Assembly (NCBI RefSeq): GCF_030464885.1
Contig: NZ_JALPRJ010000023.1
Location: 57,029 to 121,028 of the forward strand
DNA from: Caballeronia sp. SEWSISQ10-4 2
GTDB lineage: Bacteria > Pseudomonadota > Gammaproteobacteria > Burkholderiales > Burkholderiaceae
DNA length: 64,000 nucleotides
Direction: 5' to 3'
This document shows, piece by piece, positions 26,801 through 36,000 of the stretch. The translations under genes and the position numbers were made by a program. Within the stretch, counting starts at the first letter, position 1, and each line of letters begins with the position of its first letter. The notes beneath the pieces were generated by a model that saw only the letters and a program-made list of their open reading frames with translations, was not told where the DNA came from and searched no databases.

Positions 26801-27790
26801 ATGAAGCGCATTTCATTGCTTTCGATCGTGTTCTTGCTCGCGACGCGATTCGCCTTTGCTGACATCATCATCGGCAACCCGATCGTCTCGACCAGCAGTT
26901 TTTCGGTCAACATCCAACTCTTTGCGCCGACGGGCCAGAGCTTCACTGCCGACAGGAGCGTGCTCAAGTCTGTCGGTATGTGGACGAGCACCTGCAACTG
27001 CCTCCCTTTGATAACCTTTCAGCTGTCCCTGCTTAGGGGCGCCGGAACCTCCGGCGCCGTCCTTGCTACGAGGCAAGCGGTTGCGCCGCAGAGCCTGTAC
27101 GGCTTCGTGAATTTTGACTTCAGCGGTGTCGCAGTTACGGTCGGGCAAACCTATACCGCCGTCATGACCCAGATCACGCCGACTCCCCCGAACGTTGCTG
27201 GCTTTGGTATTTATGGCACTCCGAATGATTATCCAGGTGGTATTGCATTCATCAAAGCGTCCCCACGTCCGGATCTGGAATTCGCCCTGCGTGTGATCGA
27301 CGATCCGCTCGCTGCGGCCGCCCACGAGTATCCGGAAAAATTTGTGTGCGGCGCTCCTGACACGGACCAAGCCCAGAGCGGCCACGGAATCGTCGCTTCC
27401 GGTCAGTACTTCGCCACGGTTAACGTGCACAACCCGGCTGACGTGACGGCGGTGTTAAAAATGAAAGTGGCTACCGCGGGCGCCGATGCTAAGTCCGCAG
27501 GTTTCGTCTCGTCGTTCACTTATGTGCAACTCGGCGCCGATCAGGTCCAAAAGATTGACTGCGACGATATCCGGTCCCTCGCCAAAAATCCGCAGTCCGG
27601 CAAAGAGCCATCGGGCTTACTGGACGGCTTCCTTGTCATCATCACCGACTTCGATCTGGACGTCGACACGGTCTATACTGGCGCGCAAAACGGTCAATTG
27701 AGAACGTTTGACATTCAGCGCGTGCCTGAAAGAAACCTGAATAGCCTGCCGCAGCAAACCTTTGGTAACACCCACGGAAAAGCTCCATAG
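26801..27790 (+). CDS. Exported protein of unknown function
   Basis: A 329-residue protein with a Sec signal peptide (MKRISLLSIVFLLATRFAFA, cleavage after AFA at about residue 20). The mature part begins DIIIGNPIVST and seems to hold two beta-rich segments. The first (about 25-165) has FTADRSVLKSVGMW and GQTYTAVMTQITP, reminiscent of carbohydrate-binding-like jelly rolls. The second (about 180-290) has a CG pair and ATVNVHNPADVTAVLKMKVA. I do not recognise the family. The start is the ATG at 26801, since the upstream extension would bury the signal peptide. No operon partner is near, and the flanks are long and non-coding. Confidence 0.65.
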   Translation: MKRISLLSIVFLLATRFAFADIIIGNPIVSTSSFSVNIQLFAPTGQSFTADRSVLKSVGMWTSTCNCLPLITFQLSLLRGAGTSGAVLATRQAVAPQSLYGFVNFDFSGVAVTVGQTYTAVMTQITPTPPNVAGFGIYGTPNDYPGGIAFIKASPRPDLEFALRVIDDPLAAAAHEYPEKFVCGAPDTDQAQSGHGIVASGQYFATVNVHNPADVTAVLKMKVATAGADAKSAGFVSSFTYVQLGADQVQKIDCDDIRSLAKNPQSGKEPSGLLDGFLVIITDFDLDVDTVYTGAQNGQLRTFDIQRVPERNLNSLPQQTFGNTHGKAP

Positions 27791-28167
27791 TCGTTGCTTG
27801 TGCGGCGCCATTGCTTTTAGCGTCGCACTTCGCTGTCACGCTCACCTTCTTGTGCCGTTTCCTGCGCCGCCGGGCTTGGTTCTGCTCGTAGATACTACGG
27901 TCGTCTTCGCAACGACTCGTTCGCCACCGATTTACGAATGGGACGCTTCCAATTCGCAGGCCGAAGCCTAACGCTTACATACACGGTCTGCTCTGAACGG
28001 GTCATTTGCTGAGTTCCGCCAACGCTGCGCGTGCCGTGAATTTCCGTCGCCGATCCGGTTGCCGAATCATGACCAATACGTCCTACGGCGATGCCGCTTT
28101 TGTTCTATCAGCGGATTTTGGGCTTTGATTTACTGACGACCAATCTGATAGATCGGCGAGGCATGCA
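27791..28167. other. Intergenic region, no supported gene
   Basis: About 377 bp between the exported protein and the EamA transporter. A short frame near 27786-27850 reads RCLCGAIAFSV, which looks like the start of a GFA-family zinc protein, but nothing downstream continues the likeness. No promoter or terminator could be identified with confidence. Confidence 0.35.
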
Positions 28168-29091
28168 ATGAGACTTACCAAGGCTGCTTTCGTCCTTCTT
28201 GGCTTCATCTGGGGATCGAACTTCATCTACATGAAGTGGGCCGTGACCCTGATCAGCCCAATGCAGATTGCCTTTTTGCGGGTACTTTTCGGCTTCCTGC
28301 CACTGGCGCTTGCGGCATGGCATCAGGGAGTGATCAACCGTAGCCAGCTGCGTCATCTGCCCCACTTTTTCGTCATGGCTGCTGTGGCGACAGTGCTCTA
28401 CTACGTTGTCATCGTGAAAGGCACTGCGCTGCTCCCTTCAGGCGTCGCAGGTGTTTTGGGTGGCTCTATCGCTATATTCACCGCTATCTTCTCGCTGTTG
28501 CTTCTGCGAACAGAGAAAGTGAACGGGTTAATGGTGGTTGGTGTGGTTCTAGGGTTTGCCGGCATTGTTCTGACAGCGCGGCCTTGGAAGGGTGCAGACA
28601 ACCCCATCGATCTTGCCGGCGTCTTCTGGATGTTGGCAGGTTCGATCATCCTCGGGATGTCGTATGTTTACGTCCGCCGTTTTCTATCGCCATTCAACCT
28701 CCCGCCCTTGGCGTTGGTCGCTTGGCAGATGGGACTGGCCCTGCTTATGCTTGCCGTGCTGACAGACTTCACCGGGATAGGGCACATACTGCACGATTGG
28801 CAGGCGGCAGCAGGTGTTGTGGTCGGACTTGGTATCCTCGGAACCGGAATCGCCTTTTTGATCTACTACTTCCTGCTGCAGGAGCTCGGAGCAGTTGCCG
28901 CCTCGGGCTCAACCTACATTACACCTACCGTTGCGCTTCTAATTGGTTGGGTCGCCGGGGAAAAGGTTGGCGTATTGGAAGTGACCGCCATCGCCTTGAT
29001 TCTTGCCAGTATCGCGATGTTGCAGATTGGACGACAACGAGCAGCCCGCGAGACAGCACAATCAGTTCGCGTAGCTGCCGCTCGCCCTTAA
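28168..29091 (+). CDS. EamA-family (DMT superfamily) transporter
   Basis: A 307-residue inner-membrane protein with ten hydrophobic segments arranged as two EamA repeats. The first starts AAFVLLGFIWGSNFIYMKWAV and ends GFAGIVLTARPW; the second starts LAGVFWMLAGSIILGMSYVYVRRF and ends ASGSTYITPTVALLIGWVAGEKVG. Such permeases usually export amino acids or other metabolites. The substrate is not evident and the gene stands alone, so there is no operon context. Confidence 0.85.
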   Translation: MRLTKAAFVLLGFIWGSNFIYMKWAVTLISPMQIAFLRVLFGFLPLALAAWHQGVINRSQLRHLPHFFVMAAVATVLYYVVIVKGTALLPSGVAGVLGGSIAIFTAIFSLLLLRTEKVNGLMVVGVVLGFAGIVLTARPWKGADNPIDLAGVFWMLAGSIILGMSYVYVRRFLSPFNLPPLALVAWQMGLALLMLAVLTDFTGIGHILHDWQAAAGVVVGLGILGTGIAFLIYYFLLQELGAVAASGSTYITPTVALLIGWVAGEKVGVLEVTAIALILASIAMLQIGRQRAARETAQSVRVAAARP

Positions 29092-29342
29092 ACTCGATTC
29101 TGTTCGTGCTTCTCGCAGGCATACTGCGATGCCCGCGGTTCAACGCTAAAGTTGCGCAGCATAGAGGTCCGTTGGGCCTTGAAAGCGGGCGCTCCTTTCT
29201 GTTGGACCTGGTGGTCGACGTGGGTTGAAAGTACGCATTCGCTGAAGTACAACCCGGACGTTCGCGTGAAAAGCCCCCGGACCGACTTTATTCTTTCAGA
29301 TCAAGAGACCGGACGCACGAAACACTCCCTTTATAAATTTAC
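29092..29342. other. Intergenic region before the anthranilate operon
   Basis: About 250 bp without a supported gene; short frames end quickly and show no motif. The composition becomes AT-rich at its right end (29325-29400), where the operon promoter lies. Confidence 0.4.
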
Positions 29343-29371
29343 TTGACACCTAAACTATTGAAGCCTAAATT
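29343..29371 (+). promoter_or_regulatory. Probable sigma-70 promoter of the anthraniloyl-CoA operon
   Basis: TTGACA (29343-29348) is a perfect -35 box, followed by exactly 17 bp and TAAATT (29366-29371), four of six at -10. CCTAAA occurs twice (29349-29354 and 29364-29369), overlapping the promoter, where a regulator such as the operon's own MarR protein could bind. Confidence 0.55.
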
Positions 29372-29400
29372 AATACTGACTCTTCAGCATGGAGCGCATC

Positions 29401-31734
29401 ATGCGCATCGTTTGTATCGGTGGCGGCCCCGCGGGTCTGTATTTTGGCTTGCTGATGAAGAAGCAAAATCCTGCTCACGATGTCACGGTGGTGGAGCGCA
29501 ATCGGCCTTACGACACCTTCGGCTGGGGCGTGGTGTTCTCCGACCAGACGCTCGGCAACTTGCGTCGCGCGGACGAGGCGAGTGCCACGGCAATTCTCGA
29601 TGCGTTCAATCACTGGGACGACATCGATATCCATATCAACGGCCGCACGCTGCGCTCGTCCGGACACGGTTTCTGCGGCATCGGCCGCAAGCGCCTGCTG
29701 AACATTCTCCAAGCGCGTGCCGAAGCGCTCGGCGTGAAGCTGGTGTTCGAAACGCAAGTTGCGAGCGACGAATCGTATGACGCCGACCTCATCGTCGCGT
29801 GCGATGGCGCCAACAGCGTCGTGCGCACGAAATACGCGGCTACGTACAAACCCGACATCGATCTGCGTGACTGCCGCTTCGTCTGGCTCGGCACGGACAA
29901 GCTGTTCGACGCCTTCACGTTCGCCTTCGAAAAGACGGAGTTCGGCTGGTTCCAGGCGCATGCGTATCGCTTCGACGACCATATGTCGACGTTCATCGTG
30001 GAGGCGCCGGAACGGGTCTGGCGCGCGGCGGGCCTGGATGAAATGAGCAAGGAAGACGGCATCGCTTTTTGCGAACGGCTCTTTGCGAAGTATCTCGACG
30101 GTCATGCGCTCAAGTCCAACGCGCTGCATTTGCGCGGTTCCTCGCAGTGGATCCGGTTTCCGCGCATCGTGAACGAAACGTGGGTGCATAACCGCCCGAA
30201 CAGTGACGGCAGCGTGACGCCCGTCGTCCTGATGGGCGATGCCGCGCATACGGCGCACTTCTCGATCGGCTCCGGTACCAAGCTCGCGCTTGAAGATGCG
30301 ATCGAACTGACGAACAGCATCGCGGAGCATCCGGGCGATCTCGCGGCAGCGCTCGATCACTACACGGAGGTTCGCAGCGTCGACGTCCTGCGCATCCAGA
30401 ACGCCGCGCGCAACTCCACGGAATGGTTCGAAAACGTTGAACGGTATGCGTCGTTCGAGCCCGAGCAATTCGCTTACTCGCTGCTCACGCGTTCGCAACG
30501 CATCTCGCATGAAAACCTGCGCTCACGCGACGCAACCTATCTCGCCGAGTTCGAAAACTGGATCGCACGGCGCTCGGGGCTTGATATCGATAGCGGCGGC
30601 AAGCGTTTCGTCCCGCCGATGTTCACGCCATTCACCGTACGCGGCGTGACGCTGAAGAACCGTGTGGTGGTTTCTCCGATGGCTCAGTACTCGGCGGTCG
30701 ATGGTATCGCCGGCGACTACCATCTGATGCATCTCGGTGCGCGCGCCATGGGCGGGGCTGCGCTGGTGATGACGGAGATGACCTGCGTTTCGCCCGAGGG
30801 CCGCATCACGCCGGGCTGTCCGGGCCTCTATAACGACACGCAACGTGACGCTTGGCGGCGCATTGTCGACTTCGTGCATCGGGAAACGGATGCGAAGATC
30901 GGCATTCAGCTCGGTCATGCGGGCGCGAAGGCATCCACGCGTGTGAGTTGGGAAGGGACGGACAAACCGCTTGAAGAAGGCAACTGGCCGATCGTATCGG
31001 CGTCGCGGCAGCAGTACTTGAAAGGCATCAGCCAATGGTCGCGTGCGGCAAACGCGGACGATTTGAGCGCGATCAAGGCGCAGTTCGTGCGCTCGGCCGA
31101 GCTTGCCGTGGAAGCGGGTTTTGACTGGCTGGAACTGCACTGCGCGCACGGTTATCTGCTGTCGGGTTTTCTGTCTCCACTCACGAATCATCGCGACGAT
31201 GAATACGGCGGTTCACCCGCCAATCGCCTGCGTTTTCCGCTCGAAGTGTTCAAGGCGATCCGCGCCGTGTGGCCCCATGACAAGCCCATTTCCGTGCGCA
31301 TCTCGGCGCACGACTGGGTGGACGGCGGCATTACGCCCGACGACGCCGTGCTGATCGCGCGTGCGTTCAAGGAGGCGGGCGCGGACATGATCGACGTATC
31401 GTCGGGACAGGTCAGCAAGGACGAGAAACCAGTCTATGGCCGTATGTTCCAGACACCTTTCTCGGATCGCGTGCGCAACGAAGCAGGTATCGCGACCATC
31501 GCTGTCGGGGCGATCTCGGAAGCCGATCACGTGAACAGCATCATCGCAGCGGGCCGCGCCGACCTGTGCGCCGTGGCGCGTCCACATCTCGCGAATCCTT
31601 CGTGGACGCTCGACCAGGCAGCGAAGCTCGGTTACGCCGATATCACCTGGCCAAAGCAGTATTACGCGGCGAAGTCCCAACTCGAACGCGGCTATGAACG
31701 TGAGCGTGCGCAACGTGCGGAGGGTGAAGCATGA
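29401..31734 (+). CDS. abmA: 2-aminobenzoyl-CoA monooxygenase/reductase (flavin monooxygenase-OYE fusion)
   Basis: A 777-residue two-domain flavoenzyme. Residues 1-395 are a group-A FAD monooxygenase: [14 protein letters not shown] nucleotide-binding fold and [26 protein letters not shown]. Residues ~402-765 are an Old-Yellow-Enzyme barrel: [55 protein letters not shown]. This fusion and size match the Azoarcus evansii enzyme that hydroxylates 2-aminobenzoyl-CoA at C5 and then reduces the ring. Databases often label it salicylyl-CoA 5-hydroxylase. The downstream 2-aminobenzoate-CoA ligase favours anthranilate. The ATG at 29401 is preferred because GGAG lies eight bases before it; ATG 29389 lacks a ribosome-binding site. 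Confidence 0.88.
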   Translation: MRIVCIGGGPAGLYFGLLMKKQNPAHDVTVVERNRPYDTFGWGVVFSDQTLGNLRRADEASATAILDAFNHWDDIDIHINGRTLRSSGHGFCGIGRKRLLNILQARAEALGVKLVFETQVASDESYDADLIVACDGANSVVRTKYAATYKPDIDLRDCRFVWLGTDKLFDAFTFAFEKTEFGWFQAHAYRFDDHMSTFIVEAPERVWRAAGLDEMSKEDGIAFCERLFAKYLDGHALKSNALHLRGSSQWIRFPRIVNETWVHNRPNSDGSVTPVVLMGDAAHTAHFSIGSGTKLALEDAIELTNSIAEHPGDLAAALDHYTEVRSVDVLRIQNAARNSTEWFENVERYASFEPEQFAYSLLTRSQRISHENLRSRDATYLAEFENWIARRSGLDIDSGGKRFVPPMFTPFTVRGVTLKNRVVVSPMAQYSAVDGIAGDYHLMHLGARAMGGAALVMTEMTCVSPEGRITPGCPGLYNDTQRDAWRRIVDFVHRETDAKIGIQLGHAGAKASTRVSWEGTDKPLEEGNWPIVSASRQQYLKGISQWSRAANADDLSAIKAQFVRSAELAVEAGFDWLELHCAHGYLLSGFLSPLTNHRDDEYGGSPANRLRFPLEVFKAIRAVWPHDKPISVRISAHDWVDGGITPDDAVLIARAFKEAGADMIDVSSGQVSKDEKPVYGRMFQTPFSDRVRNEAGIATIAVGAISEADHVNSIIAAGRADLCAVARPHLANPSWTLDQAAKLGYADITWPKQYYAAKSQLERGYERERAQRAEGEA

Positions 31735-32513
31735 ACACTACCGCTTATACGCTTAGCGGCCAACACGCGGTGGTTACAGGCGGCGGCAGCGGTATTGGCG
31801 CTGCTATCGCCCGTATGCTGGTAACGGCGGGAGCACAGGTCACGCTGATGGGCCGGGACGCGGCACGGCTGGCCTATCAGGCCGAAGCATTGAGCCAACT
31901 CGGCACGGTTCATGTACAGAGCGTCGATGTCACGTCCGCCGATTCCGTCGCCACAGCGTTCGCTGCAGCCAGCGAACACGGGTTCATCGACATCCTCGTC
32001 AACAACGCGGGCCAAGCCGAAGCCGCACCGTTTACGAAGACCGATTTCGCGCTATGGAAACGTATGCTCGACGTGAATCTCACGGGCGTGTTCCTCTGCA
32101 CCCAAGCTGTTCTCCCTGGCATGCTCGAACGTCGCAGCGGACGCATTGTCAACGTGGCCAGTACCGCGGGCCAGGTGGGTTACGCTTACGTGGCCGCCTA
32201 TTGCGCGGCCAAGCATGGCGTGATCGGTATGACGCGTTCGCTGGCGCTTGAAGTCGCCACGCGTGGCGTGACCGTCAATGCCGTGTGTCCCGGTTATACC
32301 GAAACCGGGCTGCTCGACCAGTCGATCGAAAAGATCGTTGCGCAGACCGGGCGTAGCGAGGAAGAGGCACGCGAAGCGCTGCTGCGCTCGAATCCGCAAC
32401 GTCGCTTCGTGACGCCGGACGAAGTCGCGAGTTCGGTGTTATGGCTTTGCTTACCGGAATCGCGATCGATCACTGGCCAGACAATTTCTATTTCAGGTGG
32501 AGAAGTAATGTGA
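31731..32513 (+). CDS. SDR-family 3-hydroxyacyl-CoA dehydrogenase-like protein
   Basis: A 260-residue short-chain dehydrogenase: [14 protein letters not shown] cofactor loop, NNAG at about residue 90, catalytic Ser in NVASTAG and the Y-x-x-x-K in YCAAKHG, and a C-terminal [10 protein letters not shown]. In this operon it should oxidise the 3-hydroxyacyl-CoA (or a ring alcohol) formed during beta-oxidation-like processing of reduced anthraniloyl-CoA, by inference. It overlaps the monooxygenase by ATGA and the MarR gene by four bases, implying translational coupling. Confidence 0.85.
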   Translation: MNTTAYTLSGQHAVVTGGGSGIGAAIARMLVTAGAQVTLMGRDAARLAYQAEALSQLGTVHVQSVDVTSADSVATAFAAASEHGFIDILVNNAGQAEAAPFTKTDFALWKRMLDVNLTGVFLCTQAVLPGMLERRSGRIVNVASTAGQVGYAYVAAYCAAKHGVIGMTRSLALEVATRGVTVNAVCPGYTETGLLDQSIEKIVAQTGRSEEEAREALLRSNPQRRFVTPDEVASSVLWLCLPESRSITGQTISISGGEVM

Positions 32514-33049
32514 ACAAGCCCGCTGCCCGCACGGTTAAAGCCGCCGCGCCCGAGAAGGACAAGGCCGCCGGCAACGTCGTCGACCTCGAGATGAGCACCG
32601 GCGTCGACAGTCACATGGGACTGCGCTTATGGCTGCGCATGCTCACCACAACCAACCTGGTGCAAGCCGAACTGCGCAAGCGCCTGCGCGCCGAATTCGA
32701 CACCACGCTGCCGCGTTTCGACATGATGGCCCAACTGGAACGCCATCCCGAAGGCCTGAAGATGAACGAGCTTTCACGGCGTCTGATGGTGACGGGCGGC
32801 AACGTGACCGGTCTGACGGACCAGTTGGAGAAGGAAGGTCTTGTAGTGCGCGATATCGACCCGAATGACCGCCGTTCGTTCACGGTGCGCCTCACTGCGC
32901 ACGGCCGCGAGTCGTTCGATCGCATGGCGCGGGCGCATGAACAGTGGGTCGTCGAGTTGTTCGGCGGTTTGCCGCTTGCCGACAAGGCGCGTATGCACCA
33001 GAAGCTTGGCAAGCTTAAACAGCATTTGCGCGAGCGTACGGATTCGTGA
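32510..33049 (+). CDS. MarR-family regulator of the anthraniloyl-CoA operon
   Basis: A 179-residue winged-helix regulator. It has an unusual basic N-terminal extension of about 35 residues, then [60 protein letters not shown] with the MarR wing DPNDRRS. GTG at 32510 is the start, overlapping the SDR stop (GTGA), with GGTGGAG eight bases ahead. MarR proteins in aromatic-CoA operons commonly repress until an aryl-CoA ligand binds. Its place as third gene of the operon suggests autoregulation through the promoter at 29343. Confidence 0.85.
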   Translation: MNKPAARTVKAAAPEKDKAAGNVVDLEMSTGVDSHMGLRLWLRMLTTTNLVQAELRKRLRAEFDTTLPRFDMMAQLERHPEGLKMNELSRRLMVTGGNVTGLTDQLEKEGLVVRDIDPNDRRSFTVRLTAHGRESFDRMARAHEQWVVELFGGLPLADKARMHQKLGKLKQHLRERTDS

Positions 33050-33083
33050 CGAAGCCTTGCTCGGACACATACGGAGACAGTCG

Positions 33084-33932
33084 ATGAACGACAACACCGC
33101 CGCGCTTTTTGCCGGCAACCGCACGACACTCGGCGACTACCACGCGAACCATTCTGGCTGGTCTGTTACGAACGGCGTCGGCACGATCACGCTCGACCGG
33201 CCGGAGCGCAAGAACCCGCTGACGTTTGAATCGTATGCGGAGTTACGCGACCTGTTCCGGCAGCTCGCTTACGCTACCGACGTAAAGAGCATCGTGATAC
33301 ATGGCGCCGGCGATAACTTCTGCTCCGGTGGCGACGTGCACGACATCATCGCACCGCTCGTCGACTTGCCAATGCCTGAGCTGCTCATGTTCACGCGCAT
33401 GACGGGCGACCTCGTCAAAGCGATGCGCCATTGCCCGCAGCCGATCGTTTCGGCTGTCGATGGCATTTGCGCTGGGGCCGGCGCTATCGTGGCAATGGCT
33501 TCGGATCTGCGGCTGGGCACCGCGCGCAGCAAGCTCGCATTTCTCTTTACCCGCGTGGGACTGGCGGGCTGTGACATGGGTGCATGCGCAATCCTGCCGC
33601 GCATCATCGGTCAGGGCAGAGCAGCCGAGCTGCTTTTTACCGGGCGTTCCGCGAGCGGCGGCGAGGGTTTCGCATGGGGCTTCTACAACCGCCTATGCGA
33701 ACCTGGCGATGTCTTGCGCGAAGCTCAATCGCTCGCTTCCGATCTTGCGTCGGGTCCGACCTTCGCGCATGGCATCACCAAGAAGATGCTGCATCAGGAA
33801 TGGAGCATGAGCATCGACGAAGCGATCGAATCCGAAGCACAGGCGCAGGCAATCTGCATGGCGACCAACGACTTCGGCCGCGCGTATCGCGCGTTCGCTG
33901 CAAAGACGCGACCTGTTTTCGAGGGAGATTGA
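33084..33932 (+). CDS. Enoyl-CoA hydratase/isomerase family protein
   Basis: A 282-residue crotonase-fold protein: [20 protein letters not shown], oxyanion-hole segment [19 protein letters not shown] and the second oxyanion stretch [22 protein letters not shown], with [24 protein letters not shown] after it. It should hydrate the unsaturated CoA ester or open the ring in the anthraniloyl-CoA pathway. The ATG at 33084 follows GGAGACAG; the longer upstream frame overlaps MarR and is not used. It ends one base before the TTG start of the acyl-CoA dehydrogenase gene. Confidence 0.88.
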   Translation: MNDNTAALFAGNRTTLGDYHANHSGWSVTNGVGTITLDRPERKNPLTFESYAELRDLFRQLAYATDVKSIVIHGAGDNFCSGGDVHDIIAPLVDLPMPELLMFTRMTGDLVKAMRHCPQPIVSAVDGICAGAGAIVAMASDLRLGTARSKLAFLFTRVGLAGCDMGACAILPRIIGQGRAAELLFTGRSASGGEGFAWGFYNRLCEPGDVLREAQSLASDLASGPTFAHGITKKMLHQEWSMSIDEAIESEAQAQAICMATNDFGRAYRAFAAKTRPVFEGD

Positions 33933-33933
33933 G

Positions 33934-35142
33934 TTGGCACATCCTCAAACAACTTCCGACGCGTTCCACGATTCCCTCGCATGGCCATTCTTCGAAACAC
34001 GGCATCGTGAACTCGGCGCGCGTATCGATGCGTGGGCATCGGAACATCTTGGCGATACCCATGCCGATCATGCGAACGTCGATGCAACCTGTCGTCGGCT
34101 GGTACGCGAACTCGGCGCGGCCGGGTGGTTGCGATATGGCGTCGGCGGCACGGCTTATGGCGGACACGGCGACACTATCGACACGCGTGCCGTTTGTCTG
34201 CTGCGCGAAACGCTCGCTCGCCACAGCGGTCTCGCTGACTTCGCGCTCGCTATGCAAGGACTCGGTTCGGGTGCTATTTCGCTGGCGGGTAACGAAGCGC
34301 AAAAGCAGCGCTATCTGCCGCGTGTGGCAAGCGGCGAGATCATCGCCGCCTTCGCACTGACCGAACCCGACGCAGGCTCCGACGTCGCGGCGCTCGCGCT
34401 CAGCGCTCGCGAAGACGGCGACACGTACGTGCTCGATGGCGAGAAGACCTGGATCTCGAACGGCGGCATCGCGAACTTCTACGTGGTGTTCGCACGCACC
34501 GGTGAAGCACCGGGAGCGCGTGGCATCAGCGCGTTTATCGTCGATGCAGATACGCCGGGGTTGCACATTGCCGAACGGCTGGACGTAATCGCGCCGCATC
34601 CGCTGGCGCGTCTTTCATTCGAACACGCACGCGTGCCGCGTACCGCGCTGCTCGGTAATCCAGGCGAAGGTTTCAAGCTTGCAATGCGCACACTCGATAT
34701 CTTCCGCACCTCGGTCGCGGCAGCATCGCTCGGCTTCGCGCGGCGTGCAATGAGCGAAGGGCTCGAGCGTGCCGCGTCGCGCAAGATGTTCGGGCAGACG
34801 CTTGGCGACTTCCAGTTGACGCAAGCGAAGCTCGCGCAAATGGCGCTCACGATCGACAGCGCCGCACTGCTTGTTTATCGCGCCGCGTGGATGCGCGATC
34901 AGGGTAAATCGGTCACGCGCGAAGCGGCATTAGCGAAGTGGCACGCGAGCGAAGGGGCGCAGCAAGTCATCGATGCTGCCGTGCAATTGTGGGGCGGAAG
35001 CGGCGTGCAGAGCGGTGCGGTGGTTGAGCAACTGTATCGGGAGATTCGTGCGCTGCGGATCTACGAAGGTGCGACCGAAGTGCAGCAGTTGATCGTCGGG
35101 CGCGATCTGCTCAAGGCTCACGCTGCGAGGACAACAACATGA
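33934..35142 (+). CDS. Acyl-CoA dehydrogenase
   Basis: A 402-residue FAD-dependent acyl-CoA dehydrogenase. It has the signature [18 protein letters not shown], then [20 protein letters not shown], and a C-terminal domain with [21 protein letters not shown] and [42 protein letters not shown]. The catalytic Glu is expected in IYEGATEVQ. It starts with TTG at 33934, preceded by GAGGGAG. It should desaturate the CoA ester in the anthranilate route. It overlaps the thioesterase start by ATGA. Confidence 0.9.
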   Translation: MAHPQTTSDAFHDSLAWPFFETRHRELGARIDAWASEHLGDTHADHANVDATCRRLVRELGAAGWLRYGVGGTAYGGHGDTIDTRAVCLLRETLARHSGLADFALAMQGLGSGAISLAGNEAQKQRYLPRVASGEIIAAFALTEPDAGSDVAALALSAREDGDTYVLDGEKTWISNGGIANFYVVFARTGEAPGARGISAFIVDADTPGLHIAERLDVIAPHPLARLSFEHARVPRTALLGNPGEGFKLAMRTLDIFRTSVAAASLGFARRAMSEGLERAASRKMFGQTLGDFQLTQAKLAQMALTIDSAALLVYRAAWMRDQGKSVTREAALAKWHASEGAQQVIDAAVQLWGGSGVQSGAVVEQLYREIRALRIYEGATEVQQLIVGRDLLKAHAARTTT

Positions 35143-35594
35143 GCGGACCATCGAAGCATTTCGAACGGCCGGTGCGCATTCGCTTCTCGCATTGCGACCC
35201 TGCTGGCATCGTATTTTTTCCGCAGTATCTCGTGATGACGAATGCGCTGGTCGAGGACTGGTTCAACGAAGCGCTCGACATCGACTATGCCGCGATGATC
35301 AGCAAACGCCGTGTCGGCTTGCCCATCGTGAAGCTCGATTGCACGTTCTCGAAGCCGAGCCAGATGAGCGACACCCTCATGCTGTCGCTCACGCTCGAAC
35401 GCTTTGGTGCTCGTTCGGTCGGCATTGTTATAGAAGCGCAGTCGCATGGCGAAACGCGCTTTCATGCGCGGCAGGTACTTGTCACCACATCGCTTGAATC
35501 AGGCGTGTCGATCGATATTCCCGACGACATCCGCGCTGCGCTGACACGTTTCAATCCGGCTGCGTCAGCCGGGATCAAGGAGACACGGTCGTGA
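35139..35594 (+). CDS. 4-hydroxybenzoyl-CoA thioesterase-like acyl-CoA thioesterase
   Basis: A 151-residue hot-dog-fold protein with [23 protein letters not shown]; the Asp of HCDPAG is the catalytic carboxylate of the 4-HBT class. In this operon it may release free acid from dead-end or final CoA esters and recycle CoA. It overlaps both neighbours: ATGA with the acyl-CoA dehydrogenase and GTGA with RidA. Confidence 0.85.
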   Translation: MSGPSKHFERPVRIRFSHCDPAGIVFFPQYLVMTNALVEDWFNEALDIDYAAMISKRRVGLPIVKLDCTFSKPSQMSDTLMLSLTLERFGARSVGIVIEAQSHGETRFHARQVLVTTSLESGVSIDIPDDIRAALTRFNPAASAGIKETRS

Positions 35595-35986
35595 AAAAAG
35601 CATTGCTCCCGGATGGCTGGGTCAAGCCGCGCGGATACGCGAACGGTGTTGCCGCACGCGGTACGCAAGTCTTCATAGCAGGACAAATAGGCTGGGACGG
35701 GCAGGGCCGCTTCCAGAGCAGCGACTTCGGCGCGCAGGCAAAGCAGGCGCTGGCCAACATAGTCGCGGTACTGGCCGTTGCAGGGGGACGCCCGGAACAT
35801 CTCGTACGGCTGACCTGGTATGTCACCGACAAGCGTGAATATGTTGCTTCGCTGAGGGACGTGGGCAGCGCGTTTCGCGAACTGATCGGCGACTACGACA
35901 TCGCGATGAGCGCCGTGCAGGTGGCCGCGCTCATTGAAGATGAAGCCAAGGTGGAGATCGAAGCCACTGCCGTTATTCCGGACTAA
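35591..35986 (+). CDS. RidA/YjgF-family enamine-imine deaminase
   Basis: A 131-residue RidA-fold protein (VAARGTQVFIAGQIGWDGQG, QAKQALANIVAVLAVAGGRPEHLVRLTWYV, AMSAVQVAALIEDEAKVEIEATAVI). RidA proteins hydrolyse enamines and imines with release of ammonia. The reduced product of 2-aminobenzoyl-CoA is a cyclic enamine/imine, so a dedicated RidA here could remove its nitrogen; that is inference. The family Arg that binds the carboxylate is not obvious in its usual place near residue 105 (VEIEATAVI), so the substrate may differ. It starts with GTG at 35591. Confidence 0.85.
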   Translation: MKKALLPDGWVKPRGYANGVAARGTQVFIAGQIGWDGQGRFQSSDFGAQAKQALANIVAVLAVAGGRPEHLVRLTWYVTDKREYVASLRDVGSAFRELIGDYDIAMSAVQVAALIEDEAKVEIEATAVIPD

Positions 35987-36000
35987 CATCGGAGTTCACC

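Noticed and set aside
27762..27971. GFA-family zinc protein starting RCLCGAIAFSV
   Set aside because: The likeness is limited to about ten residues, the frame overlaps the end of the preceding gene, and later residues show no zinc ligands.
29365..30510. 381-codon minus-strand frame opposite the anthraniloyl-CoA monooxygenase
   Set aside because: Antisense reading of a well-supported flavoenzyme with no recognisable domain of its own.
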